A stretch of 64,000 nt of DNA from Lelliottia amnigena (GCA_900635465.1 LR134135.1:1736001-1800000), one strand, 5' to 3'. Shown: positions 12,538 to 23,437, counted from the stretch's first letter. Notes: generated by a model from the letters alone, not told the origin. Program-made: numbers and translations.

Positions 12538-12857
12538 ATGGAAAAGAAACATATCTATCTGTTTTGCTCTGCGGGCATGTCAACGTCGTTACTGGTGTCA
12601 AAAATGCGCGCGCAAGCTGAAAAGTACGATGTTCCTGTGGTGATTGAAGCGTTTCCTGAAACGCTGGCAGGTGAAAAAGGCCCGGCTGCGGATGTCATCC
12701 TACTGGGACCACAAATTGCCTATATGCTGCCAGAAATTCAGCGTTTATTGCCGAATAAACCTGTTGAAGTGATCGATTCTGCGCTGTACGGCAAATCGAT
12801 GGTCTGGGTGTTCTTAAAGCTGCAGTTGCATCCATTAAAAAAGCTGCCGCTAATTAA
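12538..12857 (+). CDS. chbB: PTS N,N'-diacetylchitobiose transporter EIIB, ChbB (frameshifted as given)
   Basis: ChbB is the cytosolic phosphocarrier of the chitobiose PTS. The phosphorylated cysteine is Cys10 in [10 protein letters not shown]. The frame follows E. coli ChbB up to [11 protein letters not shown], then shifts at about 12795, apparently by loss of one G (AAAGTCGAT read as AAATCGAT). In the restored frame the protein continues [20 protein letters not shown] and stops at 12857, giving 106 residues. In the uncorrected frame translation runs to 12909. The start is the ATG at 12538. The next gene, chbC, begins 79 bp after the restored stop. Confidence 0.9.
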
Positions 12858-12936
12858 AATATTTTATTTTCCCGTCAAAGAGTTATTTCACACACTTACG
12901 CCGCAATAATTTATTGCGGCTTTTAAGGGCAATTCT

Positions 12937-14295
12937 ATGAGTAATTTTATTGGCTCTCTTGAAAAGGTACTTCTTCCTTTTGCTGTAAGAATAGGGAAGC
13001 AGCCTCATATTAATGCGATTAAAAATGGTTTTATTAAATTAATGCCGCTGACCCTGGCTGGGGCCATGTTCGTTTTAATCAATAACGTCTTTTTAAGTTT
13101 TGGTGAAGGTTCGTTTTTCTATTCTATGGGCATTCGTCTGGATGCCTCTACCATTGAAACGCTGAACGGTTTTAAAGCTATTGGTGGTAACGTATATAAC
13201 GGTACGTTAGGCATTATGTCGCTGATGGCACCATTTTTCATTGGTTCAGCATTAGCAGAGGAACGCAAAGTTGACCCGATGGCGGCGGGTCTGTTAGCCG
13301 TGGCGGCTTTTATGACCGTGACGCCATACAGTGTCGGTGAAGCTTATGCTGTCGGTGCAAACTGGCTGGGGGGTCAGAATATTATTTCCGGGATGATCAT
13401 TGGCCTGATCGTTGCGGAGATGTTTACCTTTGTTATTCGTCGCAATTGGGTCATTACTTTGCCTGATAGCGTGCCTGCGTCAGTATCACGCTCTTTCTCA
13501 GCCTTAATTCCCGGTTTTTTGATCTTATCCGTATTCGGTATTATCTCCTGGCTATTAGCCAACCACGGAAATAACTTCCACCAGATCATCATGGATTCTG
13601 TCTCCAGACCGCTGGCGTCGATGGGCAGTGTGGTGGGGTGGGCCTATGTCATCTTTAACTCACTGTTGTGGTTCTTCGGCGTACACGGCTCGCTGGCACT
13701 CACCGCGCTGGACAACGGCATCATGACCCCGTGGGCGCTGGAGAATATCGCCCTCTATAACCAGTATGGTTCTGTTGAAGCTGCAATTGCCGCAGGGAAA
13801 GAGTTCCACTTCTGGGCTAAACCGATGCTGGATTCCTATATTCTGCTGGGTGGCTCCGGGGCAACGCTGGGACTGATTATCGCCATCTTTATCGGTTCAC
13901 GCCGCGCGGATCATCGTCAGGTTGCGAAGCTGGCGCTGCCATCAGGCATCTTCCAGATTAACGAGCCGATACTGTTTGGTTTACCGATTATTATGAACCC
14001 GGTGATGTTTATTCCTTTCGTGCTGGTTCAGCCGATTTTGGCCGCCATTACCCTGGCTGCCTACTCGATGGGGATAATCCCACCCGTGACCAACCTCGCG
14101 CCGTGGACAATGCCAACCGGTCTTGGCGCCTTCTTCAACAGTAACGGCAGTGTTGCCGCACTCTGTGTGGCCTTGTTCAACCTGGGTGTTTCAACGCTGG
14201 TCTACCTGCCGTTCGTGGCGGTATCTAATAAGGCTCAGGCGGTGATTGATGAGCAGGAAAGTGAAGAAGATATTGCTAACGCACTGAAATTCTAA
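12937..14295 (+). CDS. chbC: PTS N,N'-diacetylchitobiose transporter EIIC, ChbC
   Basis: This 452-residue integral membrane permease of the lactose/cellobiose EIIC family takes up chitobiose with phosphorylation. It has about ten hydrophobic segments and the conserved loop [16 protein letters not shown], near residue 347, that contributes to sugar binding. It ends [12 protein letters not shown] like the E. coli protein. It lies between chbB and chbA as in E. coli. The frame is intact. Confidence 0.96.
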   Translation: MSNFIGSLEKVLLPFAVRIGKQPHINAIKNGFIKLMPLTLAGAMFVLINNVFLSFGEGSFFYSMGIRLDASTIETLNGFKAIGGNVYNGTLGIMSLMAPFFIGSALAEERKVDPMAAGLLAVAAFMTVTPYSVGEAYAVGANWLGGQNIISGMIIGLIVAEMFTFVIRRNWVITLPDSVPASVSRSFSALIPGFLILSVFGIISWLLANHGNNFHQIIMDSVSRPLASMGSVVGWAYVIFNSLLWFFGVHGSLALTALDNGIMTPWALENIALYNQYGSVEAAIAAGKEFHFWAKPMLDSYILLGGSGATLGLIIAIFIGSRRADHRQVAKLALPSGIFQINEPILFGLPIIMNPVMFIPFVLVQPILAAITLAAYSMGIIPPVTNLAPWTMPTGLGAFFNSNGSVAALCVALFNLGVSTLVYLPFVAVSNKAQAVIDEQESEEDIANALKF

Positions 14296-14341
14296 GATTG
14301 TCAGGCCGCGGGGCAACCCGCGGCGGTAAAAGGAGATGAAG

Positions 14342-14689
14342 ATGTTTGATTTGGATACTATCGTGGCAGAAGAAGCCGCCGAAAACGACCTCGAAGAAGT
14401 GGTGATGGGTCTTATCATCAATTCTGGACAAGCACGTAGCCTGGCATACGCTGCGCTGAAGCAGGCGAAACAGGGCGATTTCGAGGCCGCGAAAACCATG
14501 ATGGCGCAGTCGCGTACCGCGCTTAACGAAGCGCATCTGGTGCAAACAAAGCTGATTGAAAGCGACCAGGGCGAAGGTAAAATGAAAGTCAGTCTGGTGT
14601 TAGTTCACGCCCAGGATCATCTGATGACGTCAATGCTGGCACGCGAACTTGTCGCAGAGTTGATCGAGCTTCACGAGAAGATGAAATAA
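14342..14689 (+). CDS. chbA: PTS N,N'-diacetylchitobiose transporter EIIA, ChbA
   Basis: This three-helix EIIA protein of about 115 residues passes phosphate from HPr to ChbB. The phospho-histidine lies in KVSLVLVHAQDHLMTSM. The family core EEVVMGLIINSGQARSLAYAAL is fully conserved. The ATG at 14342 is chosen because AAGGAG sits about 8 bases upstream; an ATG at 14336 is also in frame but too close to that site. The frame is intact, with chbR 24 bp downstream. Confidence 0.94.
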   Translation: MFDLDTIVAEEAAENDLEEVVMGLIINSGQARSLAYAALKQAKQGDFEAAKTMMAQSRTALNEAHLVQTKLIESDQGEGKMKVSLVLVHAQDHLMTSMLARELVAELIELHEKMK

Positions 14690-14713
14690 GTCAGGCCGCA
14701 GGAGGTAAACACG

Positions 14714-15532
14714 ATGGAAATTAAAACCGCACTTGAGCAGCAGTTGTTTAATGGCAAGAATTTTCACGTGGTTATCTACAATAAAACGGAAAGCGTCAGC
14801 GGCCTGCACCAGCATGATTACTACGAATTCACCATTGTTCTGACCGGTCGTTACTATCAGGAAATCAACGGCAAGCGGGTGCTGCTGGAGCGTGGTGACT
14901 TTGTTTTCCTGCCGATGGGATCGTATCACCAGAGTTTTTATGAATTTGGTGCCACGCGTATTCTCAATGTTGGCGTAAGCCGACGCTTCTTCGAAAAACA
15001 TTATTTACCGCTGGTGCCATTCTGCTTTGTTGCCTCGCAGGTTTATCGCGTCAAAAATGAATTCCTGACGTGGATTGAAACGGTAATTGCATCATTGAAT
15101 TTCCGTGACAATGAATTTGACGAATTTATCGAGACGGTCACCTTTTATGTGATGAACCGATTGCGCCATCATCGTGATGAACAGCAGATTGCCGATGACA
15201 TTCCGCAATGGCTCCGTGGTACCGTTGAATTAATGCATGACAAAATGCAGTTTGGCGATAACGCGCTGGAAAATATGATCGCCCTGTCGGGTAAATCGCA
15301 AGAGTATCTTACCCGCGCCACGCAGCGTTATTATCAAAAAACGCCGGTGCAAATTATTAACGGCATTCGCATTAATTTTGCCAAAAAACAGCTCGAAATC
15401 ACCAACTATTCTATCACCGATATCGCATATGAGTCGGGATATAGCAGTCCGAGTCTGTTTATTAAAACCTTTAAAAAATTCACCTCTTTTACACCAAGTA
15501 GTTATCGTAAAAGTTTAACGGTCATCAATTAA
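14714..15532 (+). CDS. chbR: chb operon regulator ChbR (AraC family)
   Basis: This 272-residue dual regulator has an N-terminal cupin effector domain ([37 protein letters not shown]). Its C-terminal AraC DNA-binding domain carries two helix-turn-helix motifs ([20 protein letters not shown] and [20 protein letters not shown]). In E. coli it represses chb without sugar and activates it with CRP when chitobiose is present. The N-terminus differs from E. coli ([17 protein letters not shown]). It is in the operon between chbA and chbF, behind AGGAGG. Confidence 0.94.
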   Translation: MEIKTALEQQLFNGKNFHVVIYNKTESVSGLHQHDYYEFTIVLTGRYYQEINGKRVLLERGDFVFLPMGSYHQSFYEFGATRILNVGVSRRFFEKHYLPLVPFCFVASQVYRVKNEFLTWIETVIASLNFRDNEFDEFIETVTFYVMNRLRHHRDEQQIADDIPQWLRGTVELMHDKMQFGDNALENMIALSGKSQEYLTRATQRYYQKTPVQIINGIRINFAKKQLEITNYSITDIAYESGYSSPSLFIKTFKKFTSFTPSSYRKSLTVIN

Positions 15533-15646
15533 ATTTGGGCGGTGTGAATCGCCATCAATATTGACGTAATTGCTTGCCCATATTATAGCGGGAATGACAC
15601 GCTATACTTTGCAGGCAGTTATCCTGATTACGCTAAGGGAGATATT

Positions 15647-17002
15647 ATGCAACAGAAATTAAAAGTCGTGACTATCGGCGGCGGCAGCAGTTATACCCCA
15701 GAATTGCTCGAAGGTTTTCTGAAACGTTATCACGAGTTGCCTGTGAGCGAATTATGGCTGGTGGATGTTGAAGAAGGGCAGGAGAAACTCGATATTATTT
15801 TCGACCTGTGCCAGCGCATGGTGAAAAAAGCCGGCGTTCCGTTAACCATTCATAAAACGCTCGATCGTCGTCTGGCGTTAAAAGATGCTGATTTTGTCAC
15901 AACACAGCTGCGCGTTGGCCAACTAAAAGCGCGTGAACTCGACGAGCGTATCCCGTTGAGCCACGGTTACTTAGGTCAGGAAACGAATGGAGCTGGAGGG
16001 CTTTTTAAAGGCCTGCGCACCATTCCGGTGATTTTTGACATTATTAAAGATGTGGAAGAGATTTGCCCGCAGGCGTGGGTTATTAACTTCACCAACCCGG
16101 CCGGGATGGTGACGGAAGCGGTGTATCGCCATACCGGTTTTAAACGTTTTATCGGCGTGTGCAACATTCCAATCGGCATGAAAATGTTTATTCGTGACGT
16201 GCTGGTGCTGTCTGACAGTGACGATCTTTCCATTGAACTTTTTGGTCTCAACCACATGGTCTTTATCAAAGACGTGTTGGTCAACGGCGAATCGCGCTTC
16301 GCTGAGCTGCTGGACGGCGTTGCGTCGGGACGTCTGACGGCCGGTTCAGTGAAAAATATCTTCGATCTGCCGTTCAGTGAAGGGCTGATTCGTTCCCTGA
16401 ATCTGCTGCCGTGCTCTTACTTGCTCTATTACTTTAAGCAGAAAGAGATGCTGGCGATTGAAATGGGCGAGTACTACAAAGGCGGCGCACGTGCGCAGGT
16501 GGTGCAGAAAGTCGAGAAACAGCTGTTTGATTTGTATAAAGATCCAGAGTTGAACGTCAAACCTAAAGAGCTTGAGCTGCGCGGTGGAGCGTACTATTCC
16601 GACGCCGCCTGTGAAGTGATCAACGCGATTTACAATGATAAGCAAGCTGAACATTACGTGAACGTGCCGCATCACGGCCATATTGATAATATCCCGGCAG
16701 ACTGGGCGGTTGAAATGACCTGCATTTTGGGCCGCGATGGCGCGACGCCACATGCGCGTATCACCCATTTTGATGAGAAAGTCATGGGCTTGATTCACAC
16801 TATCAAAGGCTTTGAAGTGGCTGCCAGCCATGCCGCGCTGAGTGGCGAATTGAATGATGTGTTGTTGGCGCTGAATCTCAGCCCGCTGGTGCATTCCGAT
16901 CGTGATGCGGAATTGCTGGCTCGTGAAATGATCCTGGCGCATGAAAAATGGTTGCCTAATTTTGCGGCGACGGTTGAGAAACTCAAACGCGAACAACGCT
17001 AA
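15647..17002 (+). CDS. chbF: 6-phospho-beta-glucosidase / diacetylchitobiose-6-phosphate hydrolase ChbF
   Basis: This 451-residue GH4 enzyme needs NAD and a divalent metal. The N-terminal dinucleotide fold is [16 protein letters not shown]. Further family segments are [17 protein letters not shown] and GLNHMVF, with the metal-binding region CNIPIG. It splits the phosphorylated, mono-deacetylated chitobiose made by ChbBCA and ChbG. It is intact, 11 bp before chbG. The 114-bp gap after chbR contains no obvious terminator. Confidence 0.95.
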   Translation: MQQKLKVVTIGGGSSYTPELLEGFLKRYHELPVSELWLVDVEEGQEKLDIIFDLCQRMVKKAGVPLTIHKTLDRRLALKDADFVTTQLRVGQLKARELDERIPLSHGYLGQETNGAGGLFKGLRTIPVIFDIIKDVEEICPQAWVINFTNPAGMVTEAVYRHTGFKRFIGVCNIPIGMKMFIRDVLVLSDSDDLSIELFGLNHMVFIKDVLVNGESRFAELLDGVASGRLTAGSVKNIFDLPFSEGLIRSLNLLPCSYLLYYFKQKEMLAIEMGEYYKGGARAQVVQKVEKQLFDLYKDPELNVKPKELELRGGAYYSDAACEVINAIYNDKQAEHYVNVPHHGHIDNIPADWAVEMTCILGRDGATPHARITHFDEKVMGLIHTIKGFEVAASHAALSGELNDVLLALNLSPLVHSDRDAELLAREMILAHEKWLPNFAATVEKLKREQR

Positions 17003-17013
17003 GAGGGACAAAA

Positions 17014-17773
17014 ATGGACAAGTTGCTGATCGTAAACGCCGATGATTTTGGCCTGTCGAAGGGGCAAAACTACGGCATCGTTGAAGCCTGTCGTCACGGA
17101 GTGGTGACGTCCACCACAGCGCTGGTCAACGGCGAAGCGGTTGAACATGCCGCCGCGCTAGCGCGCGAATGGCCGGGTCTGGGCGTGGGGATGCATTTTG
17201 TGTTGACGCTCGGAATGCCGCTGTCGTCCGATGCCAGGACTGACGCGCAGCGGGCAACTGGGAAAATGGATTTGGCAGATGGCGGAGCAGGAGACGTTGC
17301 CGCTCGACGAAATTGTGCGTGAACTGGATTGTCAGTTTAATCGTTTTGTCGATCTTTTCGGACGTGAACCGACCCATATTGACAGCCATCATCATGTGCA
17401 TATGATCCCGGCAATTTTCCCGCTGGTCGCCGAGTTTGCAGCGCGAAAAGGGGTGGCAATGCGCGTGGACCGTCAGGTGCAAACTGCTCACGATTTGACG
17501 TTGAGTCGTGCGCCAACCAGCGAAGGATACAGCAGCGATTTTTATGGCGATGAAGTCAGCGAAGCGCTGTTCTTGCAGGTTCTGGATGCTTCTGCTTCAC
17601 GTGGTGAACGGTCGTTTGAGATGATGACGCATCCCGCGTTTGTCGATAACACGGTGCGTAAAAGTGCCTATTGCTGGCCGCGCCTTGTGGAACTTGACGT
17701 GCTGACGTCGCCCTCGCTGAAATATGCGATTGCAGAACGCGGCTATCGTCTGGGGTCGTTCCTGGATTTATAA
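17014..17773 (+). CDS. chbG: Chitooligosaccharide deacetylase ChbG (frameshifted as given)
   Basis: ChbG removes one acetyl group from chitobiose-6-phosphate, producing the true inducer for ChbR and the substrate for ChbF. It is a YdjC-family polysaccharide deacetylase with metal ligands in NADDFG (residues 8-13) and DSHHHVHM. The frame is conserved to [11 protein letters not shown] and then shifts at about 17230, where one base is extra. The remainder resumes as [20 protein letters not shown] and runs to [15 protein letters not shown]. Corrected, it has about 252 residues, like E. coli ChbG. It is the last gene of the operon. Confidence 0.9.
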
Positions 17774-17806
17774 CGTGAAATATCGCCGGGTAGTGTCTAC
17801 CCGGCA

Positions 17807-17856
17807 ATATGTTTACGCCGGAATACTGGCGATATGTTTACGCCGGAATACTGGCG
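17807..17856. repeat. 25-bp exact tandem duplication at the katE 3' end
   Basis: The 25 bases 17807-17831 are repeated exactly at 17832-17856. The right copy contains the last codons and stop of katE (17838 onward, minus strand); the left copy is a spare version just beyond the stop. The duplication does not change the protein. Confidence 0.95.
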
Positions 17857-20096
17857 ATTTTGCTGCTTCTGGACCACACGCGGTGTGCGGCCATTTGGTC
17901 GAATAGCTGATCCATAAACTGATCGTCAGCGCCGTCACCTTCAACGAGGCCTTCCCTCGCCCTTATCGGCCACTTCAACAGCGATTTGAACTTACGCGCA
18001 TCGCCAGCCAGTGCGATCGGTTTCAGGTGCTTGTACGCCTCAAGCAGATAATAGGCGGCGTCACCGTTGCCAAGAAGACTCTTAATATCACCGCAGGGTA
18101 CGATAACGGCATCGACAGTCAGCGACGGCGCACCCGCAAACGTTCCGGCAATCGGCAGAACGGAGCCGTCATCGGTCGTCACCTCGCCCATTCGTGAGTA
18201 GAGCAGTTTAGCGTGTACGCCCTTAGTTTTGAGCGCTTGCAGGATTGCCAGTACGTCGCTGGAACGGGTTTTATCGTTCAACAATACTGCGACGACACGA
18301 CCTTTAATAGTTCCGCCTGGCACAGCGTAAAGGCTCAGCGACGCGTCTTTTTTCAGTCCGTTAACGTCTTTCGGTGGCGCAAGATGACGCTGCTCGTCGC
18401 TGAGCGTAATACCCAGATTATCGGCAACGCTTTGCGCCAGTTTGACGTCGATATGTGCCAGCTGATCCACGACGCGCTCGCGAATATAGGTGCGCACCAC
18501 TTTGCTTAATTCAAAGCTGAAAGCACCGATAATATGCTGTTGCTCAATCGGTGTCTGGCTTTGCCAGAACAGGCGAGGGTGGGCGTAATATTCGCCAAAC
18601 GACGGGCTACGCTCGCGGATTTTTGTCCCTTCGACGCGTTCCTGATAAGACTCAAACCCACCCCGTTTAGGGGCCGGCGGCGTTTCACGCGGCCAGTTGT
18701 CGTTGATAGAGTTGGGTTCATAATTCGCCGGATTGGTATCGATATCCTGCCTGTGCATCCCGTCGCGCTGGAAATTATGGTACGGACAGGTTGGGCGATT
18801 GATCGGGATTTCGTGGAAGTTTGGCCCGCCGAGACGGCTGATTTGCGTATCGGTATAAGAGAACAGACGGCCCTGCAGGAGCGGATCGTTGGTGAAGTCC
18901 AGTCCCGGAACAATATGACCCGGGTGGAACGCCACCTGTTCGTTTTCGGCAAAGAAATTGTCGGGGTTGCGGTTGAGCACCATTTTACCGACCAGTTGTA
19001 CCGGAACCAGCTCTTCAGGGATGAGTTTGGTGGGGTCCAGCAAGTCAAAATCAAATTTGAACTCATCCTCTTCCGGAATCAGCTGTAACCCAAGCTCGTA
19101 TTCTGGATAATCGCCTGCCTCGATCGATTCCCACAGCTCACGACGGTGGAAATCGGGATCGCGTCCGGTCAGCTTTTGCGCCTCGTCCCACACCAGCGAG
19201 GCTTTACCCGCCACCGGTTTCCAGTGGAAGCGGACGAACGTGGCTTTCCCTTCAGCATTGATCATGCGGAACGTGTGAATACCAAACCCTTCCATCGTAC
19301 GGTAGCTACGCGGAATGCCGCGATCGGACATGGCCCACATGACGTTATGCAGCGTCTCAGGCTGGAGCGAAATATAGTCCCAGAAAGTGTCGTGCGCGCT
19401 TTGTCCCTGCGGAATTGCCCAGTGAGGCTCCGGTTTGACTGCATGGACAAAGTCAGGGAATTTATGCGCATCCTGAATAAAGAACACCGGTGTGTTATTG
19501 CCAACGAGATCAAAAATCCCTTCTTCGGTGTAGAACTTGGTGGCAAAACCACGGATATCACGCACGGTGTCAGCAGAGCCCGCGCCGCCCTGAACGGTAG
19601 AAAAACGCACGAACACGGGCGTGATTTTATCTGGGTCGGAAAGGAAGTCGGCTTTGGTGATGTCGCTGAGATTTTTATACGGCTGAAAATAACCGTGTGC
19701 AGCAGAACCGCGTGCATGAACGATACGTTCCGGAATGCGTTCGTGGTCAAAATGGGTGATCTTTTCTCGCAGAATAAAGTCTTCAAGCAGCGTCGGGCCA
19801 CGATTCCCTGCGCGTAGCGAGTTTTGGTCGTCGGCGATGCGCACGCCCTGATTCGTCGTCAGCGCATGATTTTCTCCGCCCTTGCGGTGAGACTCCAGTG
19901 ACTTAAGTTTATCGTTGCCGGTATCCGGCGATTTCACGCTGCCCGAGGCAGTTGGTTGCTCGCCAGGGGCTGAGGGCTCAGGCGTCGCTTTATGAGAGCC
20001 GTCTTGAGGTGCCAGCGAATCCATGCCCGGTTTTGATTCCTCTGTGCCATGGATGGGCGATGATTGAGGTTGATGTTTCTTATCTTTATGCGACAT
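17838..20096 (-). CDS. katE: Catalase HPII, KatE
   Basis: This large-subunit monofunctional catalase has about 752 residues. Catalytic histidine is in [14 protein letters not shown], asparagine in [12 protein letters not shown], and the haem-ligand tyrosine in [22 protein letters not shown]-terminal flavodoxin/DJ-1-like domain follows ([20 protein letters not shown] to [12 protein letters not shown]), as in E. coli HPII. The start [14 protein letters not shown] (20096) has AAGGAG 8 bases upstream. An ATG seven codons earlier lacks a ribosome binding site. In E. coli it is sigma-S dependent. The frame is intact, and its 3' end is tandemly duplicated. Confidence 0.95.
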   Translation of the reverse strand: MSHKDKKHQPQSSPIHGTEESKPGMDSLAPQDGSHKATPEPSAPGEQPTASGSVKSPDTGNDKLKSLESHRKGGENHALTTNQGVRIADDQNSLRAGNRGPTLLEDFILREKITHFDHERIPERIVHARGSAAHGYFQPYKNLSDITKADFLSDPDKITPVFVRFSTVQGGAGSADTVRDIRGFATKFYTEEGIFDLVGNNTPVFFIQDAHKFPDFVHAVKPEPHWAIPQGQSAHDTFWDYISLQPETLHNVMWAMSDRGIPRSYRTMEGFGIHTFRMINAEGKATFVRFHWKPVAGKASLVWDEAQKLTGRDPDFHRRELWESIEAGDYPEYELGLQLIPEEDEFKFDFDLLDPTKLIPEELVPVQLVGKMVLNRNPDNFFAENEQVAFHPGHIVPGLDFTNDPLLQGRLFSYTDTQISRLGGPNFHEIPINRPTCPYHNFQRDGMHRQDIDTNPANYEPNSINDNWPRETPPAPKRGGFESYQERVEGTKIRERSPSFGEYYAHPRLFWQSQTPIEQQHIIGAFSFELSKVVRTYIRERVVDQLAHIDVKLAQSVADNLGITLSDEQRHLAPPKDVNGLKKDASLSLYAVPGGTIKGRVVAVLLNDKTRSSDVLAILQALKTKGVHAKLLYSRMGEVTTDDGSVLPIAGTFAGAPSLTVDAVIVPCGDIKSLLGNGDAAYYLLEAYKHLKPIALAGDARKFKSLLKWPIRAREGLVEGDGADDQFMDQLFDQMAAHRVWSRSSKIASIPA

Positions 20097-20317
20097 TGCA
20101 CTCGTCTCCTTTTTCATTGCTGAAGTGGATCGTTGTTGCGAAAAACCCTGTTAACTATAGAACAATGTAGTTTGTTGACGGGCAAACTGAGACTTTTCAG
20201 ACAGGACGTTTAACGAAAGGCGGCATGCGGTGCATGCCGGGCGCGACGCACGGGGTGGGAATCGGCTATGATAGGAATTTCCTGTTTCCAGAATTTGTTT
20301 TAGTGAACCAGCTGATT

Positions 20318-20557
20318 ATGAAATCATTTCGTCAACAAAACCGTCCTGTTATTAGCTACGTGCCTCGCGTCGAACCTGCGCCGCCCGCTCACGCCCTGAA
20401 GGTGGATGGCTTTCGCGATGTCTGGCAGTTACGGGGAAAATATGTGGCGTTTGTCCTGATGAGTGAACATTTCCGTCGCTCCCCAGCCTTCAGTGAGCCG
20501 GAAGCTGCCCAACGCTGGGCGATGCAAATCCGTCAGGATCAAGATATTCAGGAATAA
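20318..20557 (+). CDS. cedA: Cell division activator CedA
   Basis: This 79-residue basic DNA-binding protein, which also binds RNA polymerase, was found in E. coli as a suppressor of over-replication in dnaA(cos). The core FRDVWQLRGKYVAFVLMSEH and SPAFSEPEAAQRWAMQIRQ matches CedA. The start MKSFRQQNRPVISYVPR at 20318 is chosen by alignment; upstream in-frame methionines have no support. It is divergent from katE and followed at once by a terminator. A GGCATGC/GCATGCC hairpin lies upstream at about 20221-20238. Confidence 0.92.
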   Translation: MKSFRQQNRPVISYVPRVEPAPPAHALKVDGFRDVWQLRGKYVAFVLMSEHFRRSPAFSEPEAAQRWAMQIRQDQDIQE

Positions 20558-20564
20558 CAGACAT

Positions 20565-20592
20565 AAAAAAACCGCCCGAGGGCGGTTTTTTG
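20565..20592 (+). terminator. Rho-independent terminator of cedA
   Basis: AAAAAACCGCCC, a GA loop region and GGGCGGTTTTTT form a symmetric hairpin with A- and T-runs on both sides, so it can work in both directions. Confidence 0.9.
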
Positions 20593-20658
20593 TTGTCACC
20601 CCTAAACCACCTCCTAGGGAGGTGGTGATTGATCCTGTAAGGCTATAGCCTGAAGAAT

Positions 20659-20720
20659 GCCCATGTCGGAATATCTCTGCTTACTCACCACAAGTAAAAG
20701 GAGACAAACCGACATGGGGC
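20659..20720 (+). promoter_or_regulatory. tnpA leader inverted repeat sequestering the start codon
   Basis: GCCCATGTCGG at 20659-20669 can pair with CCGACATGGGGC at 20709-20720, which contains the tnpA AUG, with the AAGGAGA ribosome binding site in the loop side. IS200 is known to keep transposase translation very low through such a 5'-UTR structure and an antisense RNA (art200). Confidence 0.75.
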
Positions 20721-21148
20721 TTTACAGGAGTTCATCACATGTATATTGGCGTTGCAAATACCACATAGTGTGGACGCCAAAGTACCGTTTCAGGATCCTG
20801 AAAGATAAGCCTGGCAAGGAACTGTATAGGACGATCTATATTCTCTGCGGAATAAAAGATTGTGAGGTCCTTGAGCTAAATATTCAGCCAGATCATGTAC
20901 ATCTTGTCGTAATCGTTCCACCCAAAATCTCAATATCCACTCTGATGGGGCATCTGAAAGGGCGTAGTGCAATCAGGCTCTACAACCGTTTTCCACACAT
21001 CAGGAAAAAATTATGGGGAAACCATTTTTGGTCCCGTGGGTATTTTGTCGATACGGTTGGGGTGAATGAAGAAATTATCAGACGATACGTGCGGCATCAG
21101 GAGAAAACGGAACAAACGCATGAACAGCAGATGGAAATGCTAGAGTAG
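20714..21148 (+). CDS. tnpA: IS200-family transposase TnpA
   Basis: This 144-residue HUH single-strand DNA transposase starts at MGLYRSSSHVYWRCKYHIVW. The HUH motif is DHVHLVV and the nucleophile tyrosine is in IIRRYVRHQEK. The other conserved blocks, GRSAIRLYNRFPHIRKKLW and FWSRGYFVDTVGVNEE, are all present with no frameshift, so it is potentially active. The ATG at 20714 is preferred to upstream in-frame codons because IS200 transposases begin at MGxYRSxSH and AAGGAG precedes it. Confidence 0.93.
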   Translation: MGLYRSSSHVYWRCKYHIVWTPKYRFRILKDKPGKELYRTIYILCGIKDCEVLELNIQPDHVHLVVIVPPKISISTLMGHLKGRSAIRLYNRFPHIRKKLWGNHFWSRGYFVDTVGVNEEIIRRYVRHQEKTEQTHEQQMEMLE

Positions 21149-21232
21149 GAACAGAAGGTGATAATCGCCCCCCTTACAGGGGGCATTCTCAAAAGCCACC
21201 TTCTAAGAAGGTGGTCTTTTACTTTGGCGGGA

Positions 21233-22624
21233 TTAACGGTGCGCCAGCTCGGCGTTTTCGTCACTATCCATAATTTCTTTGTCGGTCTGCTTCAGCCACT
21301 GGCTGGTTAGCGTCCCGGCGGTCATAGAACCGCTGACGTTCAGCGCGGTACGACCCATGTCGATCAGCGGCTCAACGGAAATCAGCAGTGCAACCAGCGT
21401 GACCGGAAGACCCATCGCAGGCAGTACGATCAGCGCGGCAAACGTTGCACCGCCACCCACACCTGCAACGCCGGCAGAGCTGACGGTCACGATGCCGACC
21501 AGCGTCGCGATCCATACCGGATCAAGCGGGTTGATGCCGACCGTTGGCGCAACCATAACGGCCAGCATGGCCGGATACAGACCCGCGCAACCGTTCTGGC
21601 CAATTGTCGCACCGAAAGAGGCTGAGAAGCTGGCGATCGACTCCGGCACACCCAGACGACGCGTTTGTGCTTCAACGTTCAACGGAATAGACGCAGCGCT
21701 GGAGCGGCTGGTGAATGCGAACGTCAGCACCGGCCAGACCTTACGGAAGTATTTCAGCGGGCTGACGCCGTTCACACCCAGCAGGATGCCGTGAACGACA
21801 AACATGATGCCCAGACCGAGGTAAGAGGCAATAACGAAGCTGCCCAGTTTGATGATGTCCTGCAGGTTAGAACCCGCGACGACTTTGGTCATCAGCGCCA
21901 GAACACCGTATGGCGTTAACTGCATAACCAGACGCACCAGTTTCATTACCCAGCTTTGCAGCGTGTCAATGGCCGTCAGAACGCGTTGGCCTTTTGGCGC
22001 ATCGTCTTTCAGCAGTTTCAGCGCCGCTACCCCCAGGAAGGCTGCAAAAATCACCACGCTAATAATGGACGTTGGATTTGCACCAGTCAGATCGGCAAAC
22101 GGGTTTTTCGGCACGAAAGAGAGCAGCAATTGCGGGACGCTCAGGTCCGCTACTTTGCCTGCATAGTTGGTTTCGATAGCCGTCAGACGCGCGGTTTCCG
22201 CAGTGCCCTGCACCAGACCTTCAGCGGTCAGGCCAAAGACATTGGTCACCAGCACACCGACCAGCGCAGAGATAAGCGTAGTGAAGAGCAGAGTGCCAAT
22301 CGTCAGGAAGCTGATTTTACCCAGCTGTGAGGCATTATGCAGACGCGCTACCGCACTCAGAATAGAGGCGAAGACCAGCGGCATGACGATCATTTGCAGC
22401 AGTTGGACGTAGCCGTTACCAACAACGTTAAACCACTGAATGGAATCTTTCAGAACCGGGTTATCGGAGCCGTAAATCGCCTGCAATGCCAGACCAAATA
22501 CCACACCCATGACCAGACCTACGAGTACCTTTTTCGCCAGGCTCCACTGCTTGTGACGCGTCTGCGCCAGCAGCAATAGCAAGACAACGAACACCACGAT
22601 GTTCGCGATTAGTGGAAAATTCAT
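21233..22624 (-). CDS. tcyP: L-cystine symporter TcyP (YdjN)
   Basis: This 463-residue sodium/dicarboxylate symporter-fold (DAACS) transporter has about eight to nine membrane segments. It is nearly identical in pattern to E. coli YdjN, which imports cystine under CysB control. Characteristic segments are [40 protein letters not shown] and [19 protein letters not shown]. It is monocistronic. An IS200-type element ends just beyond its 3' end without damaging it. Confidence 0.95.
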   Translation of the reverse strand: MNFPLIANIVVFVVLLLLLAQTRHKQWSLAKKVLVGLVMGVVFGLALQAIYGSDNPVLKDSIQWFNVVGNGYVQLLQMIVMPLVFASILSAVARLHNASQLGKISFLTIGTLLFTTLISALVGVLVTNVFGLTAEGLVQGTAETARLTAIETNYAGKVADLSVPQLLLSFVPKNPFADLTGANPTSIISVVIFAAFLGVAALKLLKDDAPKGQRVLTAIDTLQSWVMKLVRLVMQLTPYGVLALMTKVVAGSNLQDIIKLGSFVIASYLGLGIMFVVHGILLGVNGVSPLKYFRKVWPVLTFAFTSRSSAASIPLNVEAQTRRLGVPESIASFSASFGATIGQNGCAGLYPAMLAVMVAPTVGINPLDPVWIATLVGIVTVSSAGVAGVGGGATFAALIVLPAMGLPVTLVALLISVEPLIDMGRTALNVSGSMTAGTLTSQWLKQTDKEIMDSDENAELAHR

Positions 22625-22751
22625 CCCCGTTCTCCTGATTTATTATCCGATCGGTATATTCCGATCATGTTGGCGCAAGGTTAGCAGAAGTGTGATGTGG
22701 CGCTTATATCCAAATGGAATGATTTATGACAGATGTGATTATTTTGTTGGT

Positions 22752-23343
22752 TTAATGTTCAATCTGGTGATTAATAAAACGATTGAACTGAAATTGCAGC
22801 GTATTGATCATCTGTGAGGACCAGCGCACTGCACCATTTTCGGGCAGCGTCTGGGGCATCCATACCGCGTAAGCGAAGAGCGCCATGCATAATTACGCGT
22901 TCCAGCTGGTTGCCTTTTTGCGGAGCCAGAATAGGAAAGCGGAAGCGCCAGCGACACGGCCAGAGCAGCGGAACACCGGCGGGCGTGAGCATATCAGCGA
23001 GGATATGGCTCAAATAGCCGAGCACCATACCCTGAATGGCATCTGCGGGGACAATCCAGCTTTCGGGAATTTTGAGGTAAAAGCAGGTCAGCAGGATAAA
23101 TACCGCCAGCAGGCTGTGCGTAAATCCGCGATGCCCAAAGGCCCGGGCGATAGGTTTTGCTATCCATTTTAACCGTTGCCCCAAAAATGACTTCGGATGA
23201 TCAATATCTGGCAGCAAGCAGGTGAGGACCGCAGACGGAACGATATGCCACCAGTCGCCCTGCGCCAGCACAGGGGTCAGCTCAGCGTTTTTGGCAAACA
23301 CTGCGCAGGCAATTGAAAAAAGGAGGTGGCCTTCCGCCGTCAT
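22752..23343 (-). CDS. ydjM: LexA-regulated inner membrane protein YdjM (frameshifted as given)
   Basis: YdjM is a member of the YdjM/YbcI family of membrane-bound, metal-dependent hydrolase-like proteins of unknown function. His/Asp-rich segments are LLPDIDHPKSF, RAFGHRGFTHSLLAV and GYLSHILADMLTPAGVPLLWP. The frame is normal up to PQKGNQLERVI. One extra base at about 22890 then diverts it to an early stop at 22771. In the corrected frame it continues CMALFAYAVWMPQTLPENGA to a stop at 22752, giving 196-197 residues as in E. coli. The start MTAEGHLLFS (23343) aligns with E. coli. A LexA box lies just upstream. Confidence 0.88.
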
Positions 23344-23359
23344 GATAAAATCCACGAAA

Positions 23360-23375
23360 CTGTCAATTCATACAG
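23360..23375 (-). promoter_or_regulatory. LexA box of ydjM
   Basis: CTG-N10-CAG (CTGTCAATTCATACAG) is centred about 25 bp upstream of the ydjM start. A further CTGTATA half-site lies about 20 bp upstream, in line with the tandem LexA sites reported for ydjM. Confidence 0.85.
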
Positions 23376-23437
23376 TATAGGGTTTTTATACAGTAGGCGG
23401 AAGAGGTTACGGTGTAACTCTTTGTCACAAAGCGGCG

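Larger units (their letters stand above)
20600..21216 (+). mobile_element. IS200-type insertion sequence (IS200/IS605 family)
   Basis: A single tnpA gene is framed by subterminal hairpins instead of terminal inverted repeats, the hallmark of IS200. The left hairpin (20606-20626) is CCACCTCC-TAG-GGAGGTGG and the right one (21196-21214) is CCACCTTC-TAA-GAAGGTGG, clearly related sequences. No tnpB accessory gene is present. A further CCCCC/GGGGG hairpin lies near 21166-21183. The element sits between the cedA terminator and the 3' end of tcyP, so it breaks no gene. Exact ends cannot be fixed without an empty-site comparison. Confidence 0.85.

Noticed and set aside
19146..19817. A 223-codon plus-strand open frame inside katE
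   Set aside because: Antisense to a fully conserved catalase; the openness follows from katE codon bias.
20600..21216. A TnpB/IscB-type RNA-guided nuclease or guide RNA with the transposase
   Set aside because: The element is too short for tnpB and contains only tnpA; no omega-RNA-like extension is evident.
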